Below, piece by piece: positions 33,105 through 40,683 of a stretch of 64,000 nucleotides of DNA. The translations under genes and the position numbers were made by a program. Every line of letters starts with the position of its first letter. Within the stretch, counting starts at the first letter, position 1. The notes below the pieces were generated by a model. That model saw only the letters and a list, made by a program, of their open reading frames with translations. It made no database searches and was not told the origin of the DNA. Source of the stretch: Planotetraspora mira (GTDB taxonomy: Bacteria; Actinomycetota; Actinomycetes; Streptosporangiales; Streptosporangiaceae); the NCBI RefSeq assembly GCF_016863275.1, contig NZ_BOOO01000020.1:245663-309662 (forward strand), written 5' to 3'.

Positions 33105-34367
33105 TCAGGAGCCCCAGACGTACCCGGTCACCCTGACCACCCGGGCCACGACCACCGTCACGTCGTCCTTCGGGCCATGGCGGTAGGCCAGCCGCAGCAG
33201 GACCTCCGCGCACGCCTGCGGGGCGGCGTGGAAGTACCGGCCGACGACGGCCTGGATCTCGGGAAACGACAACACGCCGGTCAGGCCGTTGGAGGCGAGC
33301 ACCACCAGGGCGCCCGGCCGCACGGCCGTGCTCTCCACGTCGCCGGTCACCTGGTCGGCCGCGCCGACGGCCCGGACGATCGGGTCCAGCCCCACGGAGT
33401 GCGGGGTCGTCAGCATCTCTCCCTCGTCGGGCGAGGTGAACAGGAAGATGCTCCCGCTGCCGACGTGCGCGGAGACCAGAGCCCACGCGCCGGCGATCTC
33501 GGCCAGGAGCACCACGTCGAGGGACGTCGCCATCCCGGCCAGTTCGGGGGCCTCCTCGCCCTTCCCACGCAGGGTGGCGTTGGCGAACTCCAGGCTGTCG
33601 CGGAGCGCCTGCAACGGATCGAGCGAGTTCCCCGCCTGGTCGGCCACGACCGCCCCGAGAGCGAGGGCCGACGCCCAGCGACTCTCGGTCGCCCGGGTGA
33701 TCCCGTCGGCCATCGCGATCAACTGCTCCTGGATGAGGTAGCCGTCCGCGTTGTCACCCTGGTTCCCCGCGTTCGTACGGCCGGCCGCGTCGAACTTCAC
33801 CAGGGGAACCGGCCGCGGGTCCCCGCCGGGCCGCGAGCGCAGGGCCCGGCGCCCGACCGCGTCGGGGCTACGCCGGGGGACACCGTCGTCCAATGCCGGG
33901 CGCGGAGGGGCCACCAGCGGGGCCAGCGGCAGGCCGGACCAGTCGTGGGCCCCCGCCGTCCCGTCGCCGCCGTTCTGGTCCCCGTTCTGGTCCCCGTTCT
34001 GGTCCCCGTTCTGGTCCCCGTTCAGGTGGCCTTCGTCCGGGCCGTCGCCGCCCTGGCCGTGCACCTCCCGGGCATCGTCCACGTCGCTTTCATCTGGGCC
34101 GTTTTCGTCCGGGTCGTCTTCATCCTGGGCGGTCTCATCCGCGGCGTCGCCGCCCTCGCCCGTCGCCACTGCTCCTGCCGGGCGTGCCCCCGCGGTGCCG
34201 CCCGGCAGGGTCTCGTCCCCACCCGCACCCAGTCGGCCACGCGGCGGGGTCCACCGCTCCATGCCGCGCACGTACTGGACGCCCCTGTTCTCGCTGGCCG
34301 CGAACGCGATGATCCCGCAGATCACGAGACCCGCCACGACAGCCGAGGCCGCAAGCGTGACAATCAC
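33105..34367 (-). CDS. degenerate PP2C-like phosphatase with membrane anchor
   Basis: A 420-residue protein: one N-terminal transmembrane segment (TLAASAVVAGLVICGIIAF), a long acidic low-complexity stretch (residues 60-140, DEDDPDENGPDESDVDD and four NGDQ repeats), then a PP2C fold. PP2C motifs are only partly kept. NAGNQGDNADGYL and MADGITRATE are present, but the usual GG after ADG is missing, VGDSR reads VGSGS, and the SDG metal motif reads ASNGLTGVL, with Asn for Asp. KDDVTVVVARV keeps the last aspartate. It may be a weak or inactive phosphatase that binds partners. The start is GTG. A response-regulator/kinase pair lies directly upstream on the same strand. Confidence 0.78.
   Translation of the reverse strand: MIVTLAASAVVAGLVICGIIAFAASENRGVQYVRGMERWTPPRGRLGAGGDETLPGGTAGARPAGAVATGEGGDAADETAQDEDDPDENGPDESDVDDAREVHGQGGDGPDEGHLNGDQNGDQNGDQNGDQNGGDGTAGAHDWSGLPLAPLVAPPRPALDDGVPRRSPDAVGRRALRSRPGGDPRPVPLVKFDAAGRTNAGNQGDNADGYLIQEQLIAMADGITRATESRWASALALGAVVADQAGNSLDPLQALRDSLEFANATLRGKGEEAPELAGMATSLDVVLLAEIAGAWALVSAHVGSGSIFLFTSPDEGEMLTTPHSVGLDPIVRAVGAADQVTGDVESTAVRPGALVVLASNGLTGVLSFPEIQAVVGRYFHAAPQACAEVLLRLAYRHGPKDDVTVVVARVVRVTGYVWGS
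33964..34023 (-). repeat. in-frame 12-bp tandem repeat in the PP2C-like gene
   Basis: The 12-bp unit GTCCCCGTTCTG on the plus strand repeats four times with a fifth partial copy, giving the NGDQ tetrapeptide repeat in the protein linker. Copy number may vary among strains. Confidence 0.85.
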
Positions 34368-34502
34368 TCAGCCCGCCCCGGGGTGTCGCCGAAGATCTCG
34401 CTACCTCTTTCTCCAGAAGGTCCGTCCGCCGGCCGTACGGCGTACGCAGCTCACCCAGGATCAGGCCTGACGGCCGTGCCCGCATGAGGTCTAGCCCCTA
34501 AT

Positions 34503-34519
34503 CGGCCCGAAAAGGGCCG
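34503..34519 (-). terminator. hairpin downstream of the response regulator
   Basis: CGGCCC (34503-34508) and GGGCCG (34514-34519) form a 6-bp stem with a 5-nt GAAAA loop, between the response-regulator stop and the PP2C-like start on the minus strand. It may separate the two transcription units. Confidence 0.5.
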
Positions 34520-34563
34520 AAAGGGCATTGTGATCTTAAAAACGGCTCCAGCGGAAGGCCCCG

Positions 34564-35448
34564 TCACTCCTCACCGGCGATCAGCCCACCGATTCGGGTC
34601 TCCCACAGGCGGTGGGGATTGCGGTGCCGCTCGGTGAAGTACATCGCGAGCAGGAGGCGCTCCGCCGTCGACGCCCGCGCAACGTGGATCTTCACCAGGA
34701 CGTTGGCGAGGTGGCTTTCCAGCGTCTTCGGCGAGATGTGCAACTCGGCCGCCACGGCCGACCTGCTGTACCCGTCGGCCAGCATCGCCAGAATCTGAAT
34801 CTGCCGCTCGGTCAGCCTCTCGATCAGGCGAGGCCGTTCCATGGAGCCGATCGGGACGACGTGCCGGGGGTCCAGCCGTTCCAGCGGCGTCGCGCGGCAG
34901 GCGGCGATGATCGCGCTCCGCTCCGCGGCGAAGCGGGCCGGGGACAGCCCCGCGCGCTCGCTCGCGACATCGGGACGCGTGCCGTACGTGAGTTCCGTGA
35001 GCAGCGCCGTCTGCGGGCCCGACCAGGCGAGCGCGCCCGAAGCCGCGGCGTCCAGGAGCGCGGACGCGAGTTGCGGCGAAAGGTGGGCCTCACCTTCGCC
35101 CGCGTGCACGAGCGCAGTGGCCACGCTGTCCGGATGTCCCGCCGCCCTCGGCAACACGCTCAGGGCGCCCATGGCGAGCGCCCGGACCTGGATCTGCCAG
35201 TCGACGCGGTCGGTCCAGACGACCGTGGGGTGCCGGGTCAGCACCTCGCCGACGGCGTCCTCCTGGTGGCCGTCGACCGTCATGTCGAGCAGGCACACGT
35301 CGAATTCGGCTGTGGACGCGGACAACGACGGGATGTCGTGGGCCTTGAGCACGACCTCGAACCGGGCGTCCGCGTCCAGCGTCTCGACGATCGCGTCGCG
35401 CATCGCGGCATGCGCGTCCACCACGGCCACGGCGAGGGGATCGCTCAT
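34564..35448 (-). CDS. NarL/LuxR-type response regulator with atypical receiver
   Basis: A 294-residue protein. The receiver-like domain (residues 1-120) has AVAVVDAHAAMRDAIVETL with one acidic pocket Asp, and FDVCLLDMTVDGH with the phosphoacceptor Asp. The conserved Lys near the end is replaced (LSVLPRAAG instead of the usual LLKDA). A linker and an intact LuxR helix-turn-helix follow (LTERQIQILAMLADGYSRSA, ISPKTLESHLANVLVKIHVA). Loss of the Lys suggests altered or phosphorylation-independent switching. Its ATG overlaps the stop of the upstream kinase-like gene by 4 bp, so they are a pair. Confidence 0.83.
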   Translation of the reverse strand: MSDPLAVAVVDAHAAMRDAIVETLDADARFEVVLKAHDIPSLSASTAEFDVCLLDMTVDGHQEDAVGEVLTRHPTVVWTDRVDWQIQVRALAMGALSVLPRAAGHPDSVATALVHAGEGEAHLSPQLASALLDAAASGALAWSGPQTALLTELTYGTRPDVASERAGLSPARFAAERSAIIAACRATPLERLDPRHVVPIGSMERPRLIERLTERQIQILAMLADGYSRSAVAAELHISPKTLESHLANVLVKIHVARASTAERLLLAMYFTERHRNPHRLWETRIGGLIAGEE

Positions 35449-36653
35449 CTCGCCTCCTCCGCGACGGCGGCCAGCGGGAACTCGATGATCACCTTGGTGT
35501 CCCCCGGGATGGAAGGCAAGGTAAGGTCACCGCCCAGCGACTGGAGGCGGGCCTTGATCGCGTTGAGGCTGCCCAGGACCGGCTTGTCCGGGAACCCCGG
35601 CCCATGATCGGTGACCGCGACGGCGGCCCTGCCTCCTCGTATGTCGGCACGGACGTAGGTGTGGTCCGTACGGGCGTGGTCGGTGACGTTCAGCAGGACC
35701 GCCCGCAGGGCCTCCGCGAAGATGAGCTGCACCCGTTCCGGCACGGTCGCGGCGTACTCCCGGAAGTTCTCCGAGATGACGGGCTCGGCGATCAGGCGCC
35801 TGTCACGGGCGTCGAGGATCTCCCTGTGCAGGATGCGCAGCAGGGACGTGCGGTCGGCGGCCATCCCCGTGTCGAAGAACACGCGCAGGCGGGCGTAGTC
35901 GGCCCGCAGCATCTGGCGGAGCTCGTCGAACTCGCCGACGCGGGCACAGTCGTGGGCCGTGACCTTGAGCAGGGTGTTGCCCCAATGGTTGTACAGCTCC
36001 GAGGCGAGCTGGAGATAGGCCCGTTCCTCGGCCGCCCGGCGGCTCAGGTCGGCCAGATCCGCAGCCGTGCGCCGCAGGTAGGCGGCCCCCCGCTCGATCA
36101 CCGTGGCGAGCACCACGAAACCGCTGGCCGCGATGATGGTCGCGGACTCCAGCGCCTCGGCCGGCACCCCGAGAAGGACGACCCCGAGATAGAGGGCGGT
36201 GATGGAGGCGGTCCCCGCGACGAGGATCCGGAGGTTGCGGGACAGCGCCGCGCCGCTGATCTGGTCGGTCGTCCAGAAGACCAGCGGGGCGAGCGCCTCC
36301 GGCCGATCCGCCGCCGGAGCGCCGAGCCCCGCGATCACCAGCATCAGGACGCCGCTGCCGAGGTCGACGCCCGCCGTCAGACCTCCGCCGTACTCTCTCC
36401 TGCGGATGATCCGGGCGAACAGCCACACCGTCTCGCCGCCGCCGATGACCAGGACCGCGGCGCCGGCCACCGGGTCGAGCCGATGAAGCATGTCGACGGC
36501 GGTGCCGGCCATCTGGAAGACGTGAAGCAGGCGGAACAACAGGAAGATGCGGGCGAGGGACCATTCCATCCGCTCGCGCGCGGACCGGTATCGCTCGGCG
36601 CGGTAGTACCCGGCCAGGTCCCCCGATCTCGCCACGCCAGACCGAAGCCGCAC
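35445..36653 (-). CDS. sensor-kinase-like membrane ATPase lacking the usual phospho-His
   Basis: A 402-residue protein with several hydrophobic segments in the first 190 residues, a coiled linker (IERGAAYLRRTAADLADLSR) and a C-terminal HATPase domain (AVTDHGPGFPDKP as G1; AIKARLQSLGGDL as G2). At the HisKA_3 position where ELHD is expected the sequence is ELYNHWGNTL, so the canonical His is a Tyr and only an offset His remains. The N-box Asn is also displaced (AEALRAVLLNVTDHAR). It may be an ATP-binding partner or an inactive kinase for the response regulator it overlaps by 4 bp. It is the first gene of this unit. Confidence 0.78.
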   Translation of the reverse strand: MRLRSGVARSGDLAGYYRAERYRSARERMEWSLARIFLLFRLLHVFQMAGTAVDMLHRLDPVAGAAVLVIGGGETVWLFARIIRRREYGGGLTAGVDLGSGVLMLVIAGLGAPAADRPEALAPLVFWTTDQISGAALSRNLRILVAGTASITALYLGVVLLGVPAEALESATIIAASGFVVLATVIERGAAYLRRTAADLADLSRRAAEERAYLQLASELYNHWGNTLLKVTAHDCARVGEFDELRQMLRADYARLRVFFDTGMAADRTSLLRILHREILDARDRRLIAEPVISENFREYAATVPERVQLIFAEALRAVLLNVTDHARTDHTYVRADIRGGRAAVAVTDHGPGFPDKPVLGSLNAIKARLQSLGGDLTLPSIPGDTKVIIEFPLAAVAEEAR

Positions 36654-36755
36654 CCCATCCCCTCTCCGCGCGTCAGGTCACTGCCGGCGGGCCTGCGTCC
36701 TCATGGTGAAGGGGCGGCTCTACCGACCAGTAAGGATGACGCCCCGGGGGCAGGT

Positions 36756-36773
36756 GAGGTTCACGGGAACCTC
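36756..36773 (-). terminator. hairpin after the PPOX-type gene
   Basis: GAGGTTC (36756-36762) pairs with GAACCTC (36767-36773) with a 4-nt loop, 18 bp past the minus-strand stop at 36792. A direct repeat AACCTnGGCGAGGCG overlaps it. Confidence 0.5.
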
Positions 36774-36791
36774 GGCGAGGCGAGGGAGAAC

Positions 36792-37253
36792 CTAGGCGAG
36801 GCGCGCGGGGAAGCCGCCGGTGGCGACCGGGCCCCAGCGGGTGGGGGTGATGCGGAGCAGCGACTTGCCCTGGCGCTCCATGGCCGCGCGGTACTCGTCC
36901 CAGTCGGGATGCTCACCCGCGATCGAGCGGTAGTAGTCCACCAGCGGCTCCACGGCCTCGGGCATGTCGATGACCTCGGCGGTGCCGTCCACCTGGACCC
37001 ACGGGCCGTCGAAGTCGTCCGACAGGACGACCACGCTCACCTGCTCGGACCGGCGGGCGTTGCGGGTCTTGGCCCGTTCGGGATAGGTCGAGACGACGAT
37101 CCGGCCCTCCGCGTCGACGCCGCACGTGACGGGCGACGCCTGCGGGAGACCGTCACGCCGTGTCGTGATGACGATCGCCCGGTGCCGTTCCCGGAGGAAT
37201 TCGAGAAGCTGCTCACGGGTGACGGTGTCCGCGGTCGCGATCTTTGGGCTCAT
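36792..37253 (-). CDS. PPOX-class F420-dependent oxidoreductase
   Basis: A 153-residue split-barrel protein. VTREQLLEFLRERHRAIVIT, GLPQASPVTCGVDAEGRIVV, STYPERAKTRNARRSEQVSV and GPWVQVDGTAEVIDMPEAV are hallmarks of the TIGR03618-type F420-dependent family, which reduces small molecules with deazaflavin F420H2 in actinomycetes. TYPERAKTRNA holds the phosphate-binding residues for F420. The ATG at 37253 is the family start. Substrate unknown. It stands alone, divergent from the DUF5999 gene across 255 bp with no other visible gene. Confidence 0.88.
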   Translation of the reverse strand: MSPKIATADTVTREQLLEFLRERHRAIVITTRRDGLPQASPVTCGVDAEGRIVVSTYPERAKTRNARRSEQVSVVVLSDDFDGPWVQVDGTAEVIDMPEAVEPLVDYYRSIAGEHPDWDEYRAAMERQGKSLLRITPTRWGPVATGGFPARLA

Positions 37254-37508
37254 ACGGTCAACTCTAGTGAGCCCCCCAGGGCCTGCTCAGACCCGCCAAA
37301 TCATGACAATCTGGGCTAAATATGGGTAGAGGGGAGAAATAGGATCTACTTTCAGGGGTGCTTGCAGGGATACGCACTACCTACGTAGGGCGGAATGGGT
37401 ACCGATACGGGGGTTTTCCCCGTGCTCTACCAGCACTCGGACGCGAGATGCTGAAAACGTCGTCAAGAAAGTCCCATCTATCCTCAGCGAGGACCAAGGG
37501 AACGAATC

Positions 37509-37703
37509 ATGTGCCAGCACCAGCCTCCGTGCCCACCCGCCACCGCCTCCGATCGTGAAGCCGCACATCTGGTCGCCTTCCACCCCGAGCAGGGATGGGG
37601 CCTCCTGTGCAACGGCGTCGTGCTCTTCGATGACACCGGTGAGCTCCTGCCCGACGGAAGCAGCATCCCGGCCCACCGTGCGAGTGTGGGCGTCGCGGCA
37701 TGA
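37509..37703 (+). CDS. DUF5999 small protein
   Basis: A 64-residue protein beginning MCQHQPPCPPATASDREAAH and continuing HPEQGWGLLCNGVVLFDDTG, the standard form of the streptomycete DUF5999 family. Cys2, His4 and Cys8 could bind metal, though this is not known. GGGAACGAATC precedes the ATG. The stop overlaps the start of the RsbW-like gene as ATGA, so the two are coupled. Its function is unknown; pairing with an anti-sigma-type ATPase hints at regulation. Confidence 0.87.
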   Translation: MCQHQPPCPPATASDREAAHLVAFHPEQGWGLLCNGVVLFDDTGELLPDGSSIPAHRASVGVAA

Positions 37704-38254
37704 CCCAGATCATGACGTCTCTCCACGCCAAGGCAGGCAACCCGCCCTGGCGGGTGGGGACGTCCATGTGTTTCTCACCCATTCGCGGCGAGCAGCACGC
37801 CGCCGCCCGGGAGCGGTGGACCGCCACCCGCCGACGGCATCGTGTGATCATGGTTGAAGGACCCGAGGTGCAAATGTCGTTCTGGCCGCTGGCGGCCAAT
37901 GCCCGTTCTGTCGCCAGGGCACGGCGGCTCACCCGCGATCGGTTGGCGGCCTGGGGCATGGAAGAAGTCGCCGACGTCGCCGAGTTGCTCGTCAGCGAAC
38001 TGGTCACCAACGCCCTGTGCCACGCGCACGGACCGGTCGGACTGACGCTCTCGACCATGGAGGGCCTGCTGCGCTGCGAGGTCGAGGACGCGGGCACGGT
38101 GCTGCCGAGCGCGTACTGCGCGGGACACGACGACGAAGGCGGCCGCGGCCTCTGCCTGCTCGACACACTGGCCTGCTGCTGGGGTGGTTCCCGCACCCCC
38201 ACCGGCAAGGTCATGTGGTTCGAACTGCCCGCGGGTTCCCCCTCCGCTCACTGA
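37700..38254 (+). CDS. RsbW-like ATP-binding protein
   Basis: A 184-residue protein whose last 125 residues form a GHKL ATPase of the anti-sigma/SpoIIAB type: LAANARSVARARRLTRDRLA, LLVSELVTNALCHAHGPVGL (N-box), LRCEVEDAGTVLP (G1 variant) and DDEGGRGLCLLDTLACCWG (G2). Streptomycete genomes carry many such orphan proteins with unknown targets. ATG 37700 overlaps the DUF5999 stop; ATG 37874, preceded by GAGGTG, would give just the ATPase domain and may be the true start, since the 58 residues before it show no family resemblance. The 3' end overlaps the convergent LuxR gene by 44 bp. Confidence 0.8.
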   Translation: MTQIMTSLHAKAGNPPWRVGTSMCFSPIRGEQHAAARERWTATRRRHRVIMVEGPEVQMSFWPLAANARSVARARRLTRDRLAAWGMEEVADVAELLVSELVTNALCHAHGPVGLTLSTMEGLLRCEVEDAGTVLPSAYCAGHDDEGGRGLCLLDTLACCWGGSRTPTGKVMWFELPAGSPSAH

Positions 38255-40562
38255 GCCACGCGGCGACCTGCGCCCGCGAGTTGAATCCCAGTTTGTTCAA
38301 GATGTGCTCGATATGACCTTCGGCCGTGCGCTGTGAGATCACCAGCGCCGCCGCGATCTCCTTGTTGCTGAGTCCCCGCGAGACGAGCTCGGCGATCTCC
38401 GTCTCCCTCCGCGTCAGCGGAGCCAGGCGGGCGGCCGGCTCCACCGGCTTCGCGCCGACCGCCTCCTCCTGCAACGCGTAGGTGATCACCTCTTCGTACG
38501 GCAACGCGGCGCCGTCCCTGACCGCGGCCCGGAAATCCTGCTCGCCCAGCGCCCGGAGCGTCCGCTCCTCACATTCGTCGTGGTAGCAGGCGAGATGGCC
38601 GAATCCCGACAGCGGGGCACCCAGCACACCCCATACGCCCTTCAGAGCGCCCAGCAGGCGGGCGGCCCGCTCGTACCGCTCCTCACCCGCGGCGATCCAG
38701 GCCAACGCCTCCAGGCCGATCGCGACTCCGAGCGCGTCGTCGAGCGCGTCGTTGAACCTGAGGCTCTCCTTCTCCAGCACCGCGGCCCGCCGGGAGTCGC
38801 CGAGGCGCCAGACCCCGATGCCCATGGCCGCCATCGCGTACGCCCGGTGCCACCTCTCCCCATGGGCCTCACAGATCGCCACGGCCTCCTCGGCGTCGGA
38901 CACCGCCAGCAGGTCCTCCCCCACGACGGAGTGCACGAGGGACAGCCGGATGAGCGCGAGCGCGAGGCCCAGCGGGTCCCCCGCGCATCGCTGCAGTTCC
39001 ACCGCCTCGTGGTGCAGCTTGATCGACGTCTCGGCCTCGCCGCGGCACGTGGCGACCATGCCCTGGAAGAGGGTGACGTAGGCGAGCAGGCTCTCGGACC
39101 CGAGCGCCTCCGCCACGGAGCCGGCCTCCTCGATCAGGGCCGCCGCCGACGGGATGTCCGCCTGGACGAGGGCGACCCAGGTGGCGGCCCACAACGCCCT
39201 GCCCCGCTCCTCATCCGGCGCCGCTTCCTGTGCCAGGCCCTCCTCCAGCCAGCGCCGGCCCTCTCCGAGGTAGTAGCCGCTGATCCAGTGATAGAGCAGG
39301 TCGGTCGTCATCGCGAGGCCCTCGCCGCGGCGGCTCGGGTCGGCGAAGCAGTACTCCAGGGCGTTGCGCAGGTTGGCGTGTTCAGTGGAAAGGCGCAGGA
39401 ACCAGTCCACCTGCGCGGGACCGAACAGCTCGGCACGCGCGCGGGCGGCCACGGCCCGGTAATGATCGCAGTGCCGCCGTCGCAGAGCGGGCTCCTGGCC
39501 GGTGGCGACGAGATGCTCCCTGCCGTACTGCCGGACGGTCTCCAGTAGCCGGTAGCGGACCGCCCCCTGCTGCTCCTCCCTGGCCAGCACCGACTTGTCC
39601 ACCAGCCCGGTCACCACGTCGAGGACGTCCCCCCTCGCGATGCCGTCTCCCGAGCACACCTCCTCGGCGGCCTCGAGGTCCAGACCGCCCGCGAACACCG
39701 AGATCCGCTGCCACAGGAGCCTCTCCTGTTCCGTGCACAACTCGTAGCTCCAGTCCATCAGCGCACGGAGCGTCCGCTGGCGGGGCAGCGCCACCCTCGA
39801 TCCCGAGGTGAGCAGGCGGAACCTGTCGTCCAGCCGGGTGAGGACCTGCTCCGCCGACAGGGCGCGCAGCCGCGCCGCGGCGAGTTCGATCGCGAGTGGC
39901 AGGCCGTCGAGCCGGCGGCAGATCGCCGCGACGACCTCCTGGTTGTCCGGCGTCACTTCGAAGTACGGAACCACGGCCGCCGCGCGCTCGGCGAACAACT
40001 GGATGGCGTCGGATTCCACGAGCGCCTCCGACGCGAGCGGCGAGGCCTCCCGGACCGGCAACGGGGCGAGGTGGAGCGTCTGCTCGCTGGCGATGCCGAG
40101 CGGTTGCCTGCTCGTCGCCAGCACACGCAGGTCGGGAAGGGCCCGGACCAGCGTGTCCACGAGGACGGCGCACTCCATCAGCAGGTGCTCGCAGTTGTCG
40201 AGCACGATCAGCGCCTGTCTGTCCGCCAGATGCTCGACGATCAGGTCGGAAGGAGGCATCCGGGAGAAGTCACGGATCTCCAGGCCCTCCGCGAGGGTCT
40301 GCGCGAGCAGGTCGGCGTCGTCCAGCCCGGCGAGTTCGACCAGCCAGACGCCGTCGGGGAACTGTCTGCGCGCGTCGGCGGCCGCTCGCAGCGCCAATCG
40401 CGTCTTGCCGACCCCGCCCACACCGGTGAGGGTCACGACGCGCGAGCCGGACAGCAGCCGCCGGACCTCGGCCATCTCGTGCCGACGCCCCACGAAACTC
40501 GTCACCTCGGCGGGCAGCCCCGAGGGCCGCCGCGTCGAGGCTCCCGGTAGCACCGCGGTCAT
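38211..40562 (-). CDS. NB-ARC ATPase / LuxR regulator, copy 1
   Basis: A 783-residue regulator. It opens with LPAEVTSFVGRRHEMAEVRR, then Walker A LTGVGGVGKTRLALRAAA, Walker B ALIVLDNCEHLL and sensor motif LRVLATSRQPLGIASEQ of the AfsR/NB-ARC group. TPR-like repeats and a C-terminal LuxR helix-turn-helix follow (LTRRETEIAELVSRGLSNKE, QRTAEGHIEHILNKLGFNSR). No SARP domain is present. It is a full-length paralogue of the divergent gene at 40684, with which it shares a 121-bp promoter region. Targets unknown. Confidence 0.88.
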   Translation of the reverse strand: MTAVLPGASTRRPSGLPAEVTSFVGRRHEMAEVRRLLSGSRVVTLTGVGGVGKTRLALRAAADARRQFPDGVWLVELAGLDDADLLAQTLAEGLEIRDFSRMPPSDLIVEHLADRQALIVLDNCEHLLMECAVLVDTLVRALPDLRVLATSRQPLGIASEQTLHLAPLPVREASPLASEALVESDAIQLFAERAAAVVPYFEVTPDNQEVVAAICRRLDGLPLAIELAAARLRALSAEQVLTRLDDRFRLLTSGSRVALPRQRTLRALMDWSYELCTEQERLLWQRISVFAGGLDLEAAEEVCSGDGIARGDVLDVVTGLVDKSVLAREEQQGAVRYRLLETVRQYGREHLVATGQEPALRRRHCDHYRAVAARARAELFGPAQVDWFLRLSTEHANLRNALEYCFADPSRRGEGLAMTTDLLYHWISGYYLGEGRRWLEEGLAQEAAPDEERGRALWAATWVALVQADIPSAAALIEEAGSVAEALGSESLLAYVTLFQGMVATCRGEAETSIKLHHEAVELQRCAGDPLGLALALIRLSLVHSVVGEDLLAVSDAEEAVAICEAHGERWHRAYAMAAMGIGVWRLGDSRRAAVLEKESLRFNDALDDALGVAIGLEALAWIAAGEERYERAARLLGALKGVWGVLGAPLSGFGHLACYHDECEERTLRALGEQDFRAAVRDGAALPYEEVITYALQEEAVGAKPVEPAARLAPLTRRETEIAELVSRGLSNKEIAAALVISQRTAEGHIEHILNKLGFNSRAQVAAWLSERRGNPRAVRTT

Positions 40563-40683
40563 ACCGCTTCGGCCACCCCGATCTCGAGCGAATTATGCCC
40601 TGCCATATTCAGGGTACATTTCTGCCCCAAACCACACCGATCCGGTTTGACCAGGCACTTCCCGCCGCCTAGCGTTAAAAATC

